This document shows positions 1 to 4,875 of a DNA stretch of 5,475 bases, piece by piece (position 1 is the first letter of the stretch; the number at the start of each line of letters is the position of its first letter). The notes under the pieces are model-generated. The model was not told the DNA's origin and searched no databases. It worked only from the letters and a program-made list of their open reading frames with translations. The DNA is from Anaerolineae bacterium (lineage in GTDB: Bacteria; Chloroflexota; Anaerolineae; Aggregatilineales; UBA2796): the NCBI GenBank assembly GCA_020851855.1, contig JADZBY010000369.1:1-5475 (forward strand). The letters are read 5' to 3'. The position numbers and the translations under genes were made by a program.

Positions 1-614
1 AGCGCGACGGCGACCACCGGGACGGCAAAACGGACCAAGCGCCGCGCATAATCCCGGCCACGCCAGTCCGCGCAGGCCGCCGCGCCCAATCCCACCGCCA
101 GGAAGACCGGCAAGAACTGCACACTGCTCTGTTTCGTGGCGATGGCGCACGCGGCGAAGACTCCGGCGGCGGTCCAGCGGTCGGACGCGGCGGCGAGGCA
201 CGTCAGCAGCAGGAAGAGGGTCAGCGGTGGATCGTGGAAGCCCGTGGCGGCAAACGCCAGATCAAAGGGCGAGAGCGCCAGCAGCAGCGCCGCCAGCACG
301 GCGACTCGTGCGCCGAACAGCCGGCAGGCCAGCGCGGCCAGGGCGGCCAGCGACAGGATGCTGGCGAAGACAGTGGGCAGGCGCGCGGCAAATTCGCCCG
401 GATTCCACAGCGAAAACGACAGCGCCGTGAGCATCAGGCCGAGCGGCGGCTTGTCGAGCGGGGCATCACGCAGCAGGAGATCGGCGTCGAGGGCCATGCG
501 GCGGGCGTAGGTCGCGTACAGGGCCTCGTCGGGGTGAAGGCGCACATCTCGGCCCAGCGCGCCAATTCGCAGCGCCGCGCCGAGCAGAAGGGCGAGGAGA
601 AGAATGACCCTCAC
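1..614 (-). CDS. PMT/ArnT-type membrane glycosyltransferase (GT39-like), N-terminal part
   Basis: The reading frame is open from a GTG at 614-612 to the left edge, about 204 residues, and the rest lies outside the window. Residues 3-20 form a first hydrophobic segment. It is followed by HPDEALY (27-33), the acidic motif of the first extracytoplasmic loop of dolichyl/polyprenyl-phosphate-sugar-dependent transferases, then DKPPLGL (54-60), and FHDPPLTLF (126-134), which fits the second conserved acidic site. Further hydrophobic segments lie near 79-97, 103-123, 130-143 and 166-181. In this family the enzyme takes a sugar from a polyprenyl-phosphate carrier and puts it on a protein, lipid or glycan outside the membrane; the acceptor here is unknown. 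The GTG is chosen because no in-frame ATG, GTG or TTG lies upstream after the preceding gene, and the next ATG (codon 40) would remove the HPDE motif. The ribosome binding site is weak and lies in an inverted repeat. The family assignment is firm; the substrate is not known. Confidence 0.88.
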   Translation of the reverse strand, partial: MRVILLLALLLGAALRIGALGRDVRLHPDEALYATYARRMALDADLLLRDAPLDKPPLGLMLTALSFSLWNPGEFAARLPTVFASILSLAALAALACRLFGARVAVLAALLLALSPFDLAFAATGFHDPPLTLFLLLTCLAAASDRWTAAGVFAACAIATKQSSVQFLPVFLAVGLGAAACADWRGRDYARRLVRFAVPVVAVA

Positions 615-661
615 CCCTGATCCCGCGCTACGAGGGCGAGGGGGATCGGGGGGGTGAGGGT
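607..661. repeat. Inverted repeat / hairpin between the two glycosyltransferase genes
   Basis: The arms 607-617 (ACCCTCACCCC) and 651-661 (GGGGTGAGGGT) are perfectly complementary over 11 bases. An inner pair, 619-624 (GATCCC) and 642-647 (GGGATC), continues the stem after a small asymmetric bulge of 1 versus 3 bases. The loop is about 17 bases. The left arm contains the GTG start (612-614) and first codons of the downstream membrane glycosyltransferase, and the right arm ends 6 bases from the stop codon of the upstream gene. The outer sequence resembles the ends of the larger element at 1488-1665, so it is probably a short member of the same dispersed family. There is no T-tract, so it is not a standard intrinsic terminator. 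It could act as an mRNA hairpin that limits translation of the second gene or protects the upstream message. Confidence 0.75.
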
Positions 662-667
662 CTGGCC

Positions 668-1360
668 CTAGTCCGTGAACCGGTAGCGCAGCAGCGTCCA
701 GGCGGCGATGGGCGCGTCGGTCCATTTGATCTTCTTGCCCTCGTTCCATTCGCGCCCGTTGTACGAGATGGGGACTTCGTAAATGCGATAGCCGCGCTTG
801 AGCACTTTGGCCGTGATCTCCGGCTCGAACTCGAAGCGCCGCGAGCGCAGCCGCATCCCACGCACCACCTCGGCCCGGAACACCTTATAGCCCGTCTCCA
901 TGTCAGAGAGAATGGTGTTGTACAGGATGTTCGTGAGAAGCGTCAGGCTGCGGTTGGCGATCATGTTCCAGAAGAACATCGTTTTGCGCGGCCCGCCCAG
1001 GAATCGCGAGCCGTAGACGACTTTCGAGCGCCCTTCTTCGATGGGCTGGAGCAGGGCCGGGTAGTCGCGCGGGTCATATTCCAGGTCGGCGTCCTGGATC
1101 ATCATCACGTCGCCTTTGGCCGCCGAAAAGCCGGTGCGGACCGCCGCGCCCTTGCCCTGGTTCGCCGTGTGAAAGATGACGCGCACCAGCGGGTCGCCGC
1201 CATCGGGGAAGGCGCGCTGCAATACCTCGCGCGTGCCGTCCGTCGAGCCGTCATCCACGACGATGATCTCCGAGGCGCGGTTGACGGCCTTCACCGCCGC
1301 GACAACCTGCTCGATGGTCGCCTTCTCGTTGAAGCACGGGATGATTACCGAAAGATTCAT
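668..1360 (-). CDS. Glycosyltransferase family 2, polyprenyl-phosphate sugar synthase-like (DPM1/DPG type)
   Basis: This 230-residue soluble GT-A enzyme has the motifs of the dolichyl-phosphate mannose/glucose synthase group. They are IPCFNE (7-12), VVDDGSTDGT (34-43, nucleotide binding), NQGKGAAVRTG (67-77), the metal-binding DAD (90-92), the SDMETGYKVFR block (152-162) and FEFEPEIT (176-183). The family moves a sugar from a nucleotide donor onto a polyprenyl phosphate at the cytoplasmic membrane face. The protein ends soon after the catalytic domain, with no C-terminal membrane segments, as in the short DPM1-like forms. The ATG at 1360 is preceded by AGAAGG with about a 5-base gap, which supports this start. 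The next gene, 53 bp downstream on the same strand, is a lipid-linked-sugar-dependent transferase, so the product is probably that enzyme's donor. Which sugar is transferred cannot be read from the sequence. A generic GT2 role in cell-surface glycan synthesis is the alternative. Confidence 0.92.
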   Translation of the reverse strand: MNLSVIIPCFNEKATIEQVVAAVKAVNRASEIIVVDDGSTDGTREVLQRAFPDGGDPLVRVIFHTANQGKGAAVRTGFSAAKGDVMMIQDADLEYDPRDYPALLQPIEEGRSKVVYGSRFLGGPRKTMFFWNMIANRSLTLLTNILYNTILSDMETGYKVFRAEVVRGMRLRSRRFEFEPEITAKVLKRGYRIYEVPISYNGREWNEGKKIKWTDAPIAAWTLLRYRFTD

Positions 1361-1407
1361 GCTACCTTCTGCCTTGTCGTGCCGGGTTTCGGCGCATCAC
1401 CGGGCGG

Positions 1408-1437
1408 AGTATAGCCGACCGGGCGGGCGGTTGCCAT
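1408..1437 (-). promoter_or_regulatory. Candidate promoter for the glycosyltransferase pair
   Basis: On the minus strand TATACT (1413-1408) matches the -10 consensus at 5 of 6 bases. ATGGCA (1437-1432), 18 bases upstream, is a weak -35 match (4 of 6). Transcription would start near 1401, giving a leader of about 40 nt before the ATG at 1360. The site is outside the MITE-like element. Sigma70-type recognition is assumed, and the call rests mainly on the -10 box. Confidence 0.4.
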
Positions 1438-1487
1438 GCGGGGCGGCGTCTCACCCGCCGGGCGTAGGCGAGCCGTGGAAGAAGCGT

Positions 1488-1665
1488 CCTCACCCCCGGC
1501 CCCTCTCCATGTCCGCCGCCCCAGACCACCCATTGAACGCAAGCGATCAATGGAACCCGGTCGGGGACCCCCAACGGCACGGCGAGAGAAGATCGCTTGC
1601 CCTGTTGCCGCGCGATTCCCCCTCTCTACGCGGTACTCCGCATGGAGAGGGGGTAGGGGGTGAGG
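1488..1665. repeat. MITE-like element with ~24-bp terminal inverted repeats and nested hairpins
   Basis: The left end, 1488-1511 (starts CCTCACCCCC, ends CTCTCCATG), and the right end, 1641-1665 (starts CATGGAGAGG, ends GGGGTGAGG), are inverted copies differing by about two substitutions and one inserted base. Three inverted pairs lie inside or across this unit: 1530-1536 with 1547-1553 (CCATTGA/TCAATGG), 1539-1548 with 1591-1600 (GCAAGCGATC/GATCGCTTGC, perfect 10 bp), and 1618-1633 with 1638-1653 (14 of 16 paired, 4-base loop). The right terminal repeat therefore can pair either with the far left end or with the adjacent 1618-1633 arm. No transposase is encoded. It looks like a non-autonomous miniature element or a dispersed palindromic intergenic repeat. 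I cannot define a target-site duplication with confidence. Confidence 0.7.
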
Positions 1666-1725
1666 CGTTTTCCTGCTGCTTGCCTCAGTCCGCACTTTTG
1701 AAGCGATTGCCCCACGTCTCCTGGA

Positions 1726-1755
1726 TTGCGCGCACCGACAAGATGCTGCTATGCT
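1726..1755 (+). promoter_or_regulatory. Weak candidate promoter for the AI-2E family transporter
   Basis: TTGCGC (1726-1731) and TATGCT (1750-1755) are separated by 18 bases and would start transcription around 1762, about 45 nt before the ATG. Each hexamer matches the sigma70 consensus at only four of six positions, so this is tentative. It sits about 60 bases to the right of the MITE-like element. Confidence 0.3.
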
Positions 1756-1805
1756 TTCAAAACCTCGTGGTTACCCTGGTATGGTGTGTTGTAGTGGAAG
1801 AATCA

Positions 1806-2909
1806 ATGCCGGATAAGAATGAGTCTGCTGAACAGCAACAGGCAGAGCGCCTTTCGTGGAAAGCCTATAAACGCCGCCTGTTCCTCGCCGTCGGCCTCAT
1901 CGCGTTCCTCATTCTCTTTGCCAGTTTCGTCGACGCCACACTCAATGTGCTGATGCTGCTGTTCCTGTGTGTACTCCTGGCGACAGGCATTCGTGGCGCA
2001 GGCGATTGGCTGGCCGAGCGCACACGGCTCTCGCGCAAGGCTGCTGCTATCCTTGCCCTCGTTGCCTTGCTCGTCTTGTCGGTCGTGGCGGGGCTGATCA
2101 TCGGGCCGCAGGCCGCTGACCAGTTCTCCGAGCTTGGTACGGCGCTGCCAGAGGCGCTGCGCCGCATCGAGAACGAGCTACGCCGGTATTCATGGGGGCA
2201 GGCGCTCGCAGAACAGATACCGACGCTCGATCAGATTGGTCAGCAATTGGCCTCAAGCCTGAATGCGACGACCTTCGCCCGCATCACAGGCGTTTTCTCC
2301 ACGGTCCTGGGCGTACTCTCGACGGTGATCGTCGCGCTGTTCCTGATCATCTTCTTCATCCTGGAGCCGGACACCTACATTGGCAATATCCTGCACCTTG
2401 TGCCCCTGGAGCAACGCGAGCGCGTGCATGATACCCTTCGGGCGACGGCCACCACGCTCCGCAAGTGGCTGCTGACGCGCGTTCTCTCGATGCTGCTCGT
2501 CGGTGCGCTGACCAGCGGCGGGCTGGCGGCGCTGGGAATGCCCCTCACCCTATCGCTCGGCATCATCGCGGCCATTGGTGCGTTCATCCCGACATTTGGG
2601 CCTATCCTTGCCCTGATCCCGGCGGTGCTGGTCGCGCTACTCCAGAGTCCGCAAGATACGTTGTGGGTGGTGGCGCTGTATACCGCCGTGCAGATGATCG
2701 ATAATTATCTCGTCGCGCCCATTCTCGAACGCTCCATGCTGTATCTGCCGCCCGCCTATATCATCACTGCGCAGCTTGTGCTGGGGGTGCTGGCCGGGCC
2801 GTTCGGGTTGGTGCTGGCTGCACCCATCGCGGCGGCGCTGGTCATCGTCGTCCGTAAGTTGTACGTCGAAGATGTGCTGGGCGACCGGAGCCTGAGCGCT
2901 CGCGCCTGA
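1806..2909 (+). CDS. AI-2E family (PerM/UPF0118) membrane transporter
   Basis: This 367-residue polytopic membrane protein is of the usual length for the family. Hydrophobic segments lie near residues 25-41, 44-61, 80-100, 164-186, 226-243, 248-275, 286-305 and 319-350. A hydrophilic helical region (about 101-160) falls between the third and fourth, which is the typical family layout. Family hallmarks in the second half are IPTFGP (261-266), the NYLVAP block (300-305) and a GPFGLVLAAP segment (331-340). The family name comes from the E. coli autoinducer-2 exporter, but many members move other solutes or ions, so no substrate is claimed. The ATG at 1806 has GGAAG (1796-1800) five bases upstream, and it gives a short charged N-terminus before the first membrane segment. 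The frame stays open far upstream, but that part is antisense to the glycosyltransferase gene and is not coding. The gene appears to stand alone. Confidence 0.92.
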   Translation: MPDKNESAEQQQAERLSWKAYKRRLFLAVGLIAFLILFASFVDATLNVLMLLFLCVLLATGIRGAGDWLAERTRLSRKAAAILALVALLVLSVVAGLIIGPQAADQFSELGTALPEALRRIENELRRYSWGQALAEQIPTLDQIGQQLASSLNATTFARITGVFSTVLGVLSTVIVALFLIIFFILEPDTYIGNILHLVPLEQRERVHDTLRATATTLRKWLLTRVLSMLLVGALTSGGLAALGMPLTLSLGIIAAIGAFIPTFGPILALIPAVLVALLQSPQDTLWVVALYTAVQMIDNYLVAPILERSMLYLPPAYIITAQLVLGVLAGPFGLVLAAPIAAALVIVVRKLYVEDVLGDRSLSARA

Positions 2910-2930
2910 TTGTCACCGTCTCTGCGGGCA

Positions 2931-2963
2931 GCGCCGGCAATCCGGGCCGTGAGAGTCCGGCGC
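2931..2963. other. GC-rich inverted repeat after the transporter gene
   Basis: GCGCCGG (2931-2937) and CCGGCGC (2957-2963) are perfect 7-base inverted copies around a 19-base loop, starting 21 bases after the transporter stop. No T-run follows, so a role as terminator of the transporter message is only possible. In DNA of this GC content such a pair can also occur by chance. Confidence 0.3.
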
Positions 2964-2976
2964 ACCATGCCCACGA

Positions 2977-3005
2977 TTGACTCCACCCCACGCGCCTGCG
3001 ATAAT
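2977..3005 (+). promoter_or_regulatory. Strong candidate sigma70-type promoter for dusB
   Basis: TTGACT (2977-2982) and GATAAT (3000-3005) each match the consensus at five of six bases and are separated by the optimal 17 bases. Transcription would begin near 3012. That gives a leader of about 26 nt to the ATG at 3038 but only about 8 nt to the in-frame GTG at 3020, which argues for the ATG start. It is the best promoter match in the window and probably drives both the dihydrouridine synthase and the Nudix gene. Confidence 0.65.
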
Positions 3006-3037
3006 GCCGGCGTCGACCCGTGATTCGAGATCGTCAC

Positions 3038-4075
3038 ATGACCATGTTGGAAAATCGTCCCGACACGCGCACCCTGCCGCATCTGCGCATCGGCGGCATC
3101 GAGATATCCGCGCCGCTCACGCTGGCCCCGATGGCCGGCCAGACCAACCACGCCTTCCGCCGGGTATGCCGCGAGGTGAGCGGTCCGGACCTGGGGCTGG
3201 TGTGTTCGGAGCTTCTGAGCAGCGCCGCCATCCATTACCGCAACCAGCGCACCTTCACCATGTTCGATTGGTCGCGCGCGGAAACGCCCGTCGCCGTGCA
3301 GCTGTACGGCAGCGACCCGGCGCACATGGCCGAAGCGGCGCGCATCGTCGTGGATGCGGGCGCGGACATCGTCGATATCAACATGGGCTGCTGGGTTCCC
3401 AAAGTGGCGCGCACCGGGGCGGGCGCGGCGCTCATGCGCGACGTGTGCACCGCCGCCGCCGTGGTCGAGGCCGTCGTCCGGGCGGTGAGCGCGCCGGTTA
3501 CCGTCAAAGTGCGCGCCGGGTGGGATGCAAACGAGCTAACCGCAGTGCCCTTTGCCCGCGCTGCCGAAGCGGCGGGCGTCGCGGCGATTGCCGTACATGG
3601 CCGGACCGCCGCCCAGGGCTTCACCGGCAAGGCGGATTGGGACATCATCCGGCAGGTGAAGGACGCGGTGCGCATCCCGGTCATCGGCAACGGCGACGTC
3701 TTCACGCCCGAAGACGCAGCGCGCATGATCGCGGAGACGGGCGTCGATGGCGTGATGATCGGGCGCGGCGCCTTGGGCAACCCGTGGATTTTCCGCCAGA
3801 TGGCGCACTTCCTGCGCACGGGAGAGTATCTGCCGCCGCCCACGCCGCAGGAATTGGCCGACGCCGCGCTGCGCCATGCCCGGCTGGCCGTCGAAACGTC
3901 GCGGATGGGCGAGCTTCAGACGGTGCGCGAATTGCGCGGCCAGTTGACCAAGTACCACCTCGGCACACGCTACGCCGCCTCGCTGCGCACCCTGCTCGTG
4001 CAGGCCGAGACGCTGGCCGAACTGGAAGCCATCTTCACCCGCGCGGCCAGCTACCCCGTGGAGAACGTGGCGTAA
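3038..4075 (+). CDS. dusB: tRNA-dihydrouridine synthase, DusB/NifR3 type
   Basis: This 345-residue flavoenzyme reduces uridine to dihydrouridine in the tRNA D-loop using FMN and NAD(P)H. The N-terminal TIM barrel carries APMAG (30-34, FMN site), AVQLYG (86-91), DINMGC (113-118) with the catalytic Cys118, VKVRAGW (156-162), HGRT (187-190), IGNGD (216-220) and GRGALGNPW (242-250), followed by a helical tRNA-binding domain (about 265-345). The order and the GRGALGNPW block are typical of DusB. The residue after the catalytic Cys is Trp119, where most Dus proteins have Pro; Lys122 and the GAGAALM segment are kept, so activity is expected. The ATG at 3038 is chosen because a near-consensus promoter at 2977-3005 leaves only about 8 nt before the in-frame GTG at 3020, and GAGA lies about 8 bases upstream of the ATG. 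ATG 3044 is also possible. A Nudix gene follows after 71 bp and is probably co-transcribed. Confidence 0.95.
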   Translation: MTMLENRPDTRTLPHLRIGGIEISAPLTLAPMAGQTNHAFRRVCREVSGPDLGLVCSELLSSAAIHYRNQRTFTMFDWSRAETPVAVQLYGSDPAHMAEAARIVVDAGADIVDINMGCWVPKVARTGAGAALMRDVCTAAAVVEAVVRAVSAPVTVKVRAGWDANELTAVPFARAAEAAGVAAIAVHGRTAAQGFTGKADWDIIRQVKDAVRIPVIGNGDVFTPEDAARMIAETGVDGVMIGRGALGNPWIFRQMAHFLRTGEYLPPPTPQELADAALRHARLAVETSRMGELQTVRELRGQLTKYHLGTRYAASLRTLLVQAETLAELEAIFTRAASYPVENVA

Positions 4076-4100
4076 CGAGCGGGCCTGTCAAGAAGGCGAC

Positions 4101-4120
4101 GGACGAGGCTGGCCTCGTCC
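4101..4120. repeat. Perfect 8-bp hairpin between dusB and the Nudix gene
   Basis: GGACGAGG (4101-4108) and CCTCGTCC (4113-4120) form a perfect stem with a 4-base CTGG loop. The nearest T-run (four T, about 4129-4132) is about 9 bases after the stem, too short and too distant for a normal intrinsic terminator. The stem may be a dispersed intergenic repeat, or an mRNA structure that lowers read-through or stabilises the upstream message. Its lower side lies about 26 bases before the Nudix start, so it need not block that ribosome binding site. Confidence 0.6.
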
Positions 4121-4146
4121 CTACGGCGTTTTCGTGGGAAGGCAGG

Positions 4147-4797
4147 ATGCAGACGGAACCCATTCTGGAAAAGGTGACGGCGTTTGTCATTCGCCCTGGC
4201 GCGACGGGCAGCATGGACGAGTTGCTGCTCTTCGAGCACCCTTTCGCCGGATTTCAGCTCCCGGCGGGCACGGTCGAAGAAGGCGAAGCGCACGCCGCCG
4301 CCGCGCTGCGTGAAGCGCGCGAAGAAACCGGCCTGGCTGACTTCGAGTCGCCCGAATTTCTCGGTTACGACGACTGGCATGTGCCGGACAGCCAGCGTGT
4401 GACCGCGACGCGCACGACGGTCTACGGGCGGCCCGACCCGCACAGCTTCGACTGGGCCTTCCTGCCACGCGGTGTGCGCGTGGATGTGCTGCGCGAGGCC
4501 GATGGTTACCAACACGTGTGTTACACGGAATGGGATCGCCTGCCCGATTCGCAGTATCCGACCATGCAGATCACGGGCTGGGTCCCCACAGCGCATCTCG
4601 CCCGCAAACTGCGCCGCTACTTCTACGCCTTCACCTTTCGGCGCGAGACGCCGCCCAGCTGGACCGTCGCCATTGATTATCATTACTACCGGCTGTTCTG
4701 GGCGCGGCTGGATGCGCTGCCGCACCTGATCGGCTTCCAGGACGAATGGCTGCGCTTCCTCGCACCCCGTTATCCCGCGCTGCGCCTGGCTCCGTAA
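4147..4797 (+). CDS. Nudix hydrolase with long C-terminal extension
   Basis: This 216-residue protein has a complete Nudix box: G41, five residues, E47, seven residues, then REAREETGL (55-63). The metal-binding glutamates are at 56, 59 and 60. The family hydrolyses nucleoside diphosphates linked to another group (dNTPs, nucleotide sugars, cofactors, capped RNA); the box does not tell the substrate. The N-terminal strand (VTAFVIRPG, 10-18) and ELLLFEHP (25-32) fit the start of the fold. After the box come about 150 residues, longer than in minimal Nudix enzymes, with many aromatic residues (for example YFYAF, YHYYRLFW), ending in QDEWLRFLAPRYP. The extension probably completes the fold and shapes the substrate site. 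The ATG at 4147 has GGGAAGG four bases upstream. The frame is open far upstream over dusB, but that part is a shadow. The gene follows dusB on the same strand and may share its transcript. Confidence 0.9.
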   Translation: MQTEPILEKVTAFVIRPGATGSMDELLLFEHPFAGFQLPAGTVEEGEAHAAAALREAREETGLADFESPEFLGYDDWHVPDSQRVTATRTTVYGRPDPHSFDWAFLPRGVRVDVLREADGYQHVCYTEWDRLPDSQYPTMQITGWVPTAHLARKLRRYFYAFTFRRETPPSWTVAIDYHYYRLFWARLDALPHLIGFQDEWLRFLAPRYPALRLAP

Positions 4798-4841
4798 TCT
4801 CACGATTTGCCGCCAGAGGGATAGTTATCATAGGATTCGCA

Positions 4842-4868
4842 CATAATTCCCGCGCGCCAGCAAAGGAG
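4842..4868 (+). promoter_or_regulatory. Ribosome binding site and possible -10 box upstream of the DUF3592 gene
   Basis: AAAGGAG (4862-4868), seven bases before the ATG at 4876, is the strongest Shine-Dalgarno sequence in the window and fixes the start. CATAAT (4842-4847) matches the -10 consensus at 5 of 6 bases, but no good -35 lies 16-18 bases upstream. The surrounding 78-bp gap is more AT-rich than the neighbouring genes, which fits a promoter region. The ribosome site is secure; the promoter is not. Confidence 0.5.
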
Positions 4869-4875
4869 TATCAAG

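Larger units (their letters stand above)
1361..1805. other. 445-bp divergent intergenic region without a gene
   Basis: The region lies between the divergently read glycosyltransferase and AI-2E transporter genes. Frames crossing it are open by high GC content, but I see no recognisable protein in them. In order it holds the ribosome binding site and candidate promoter of the glycosyltransferase (1361-1437), a GC-rich stretch (about 1438-1487) that itself looks repeat-like because it contains TCACCCGCCGGGCG, the MITE-like element (1488-1665), about 60 bases with no visible signal, and a weak candidate promoter and ribosome binding site for the transporter (1726-1800). Confidence 0.7.

Noticed and set aside
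136..620. Plus-strand open frames opposite the membrane glycosyltransferase
   Set aside because: They are low-complexity Ala/Arg/Ser-rich or Gln/Arg-rich translations. The minus strand encodes a clear PMT-type protein with HPDE and DKPPL motifs over the same bases.
1618..1653. Intrinsic transcription terminator in the intergenic hairpin
   Set aside because: The stem is strong, but there is no T-tract next to it, and it lies between two divergent gene starts where no transcript needs to end. It is better explained as part of the repeat element.
1176..1805. Upstream extension of the AI-2E transporter frame by about 210 codons
   Set aside because: The extension is antisense to the glycosyltransferase gene and crosses the MITE-like repeat. 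It has no membrane or domain features, and a good ribosome binding site sits at the internal ATG 1806.
1806..2909. Quorum-sensing autoinducer-2 exporter
   Set aside because: The family name alone does not prove AI-2 transport, and no luxS or lsr-type gene is present nearby.
2977..4146. Long open frame upstream of, and in frame with, the Nudix gene, overlapping dusB
   Set aside because: Its translation is Arg/Gly/His-rich with no domain, as expected for a GC-rich shadow frame of dusB. The recognisable protein begins at ATG 4147 with its own ribosome binding site.
4051..4803. Long minus-strand open frame opposite the Nudix gene
   Set aside because: It mirrors the Nudix coding frame, has no recognisable motif, and the plus strand carries an intact Nudix box.
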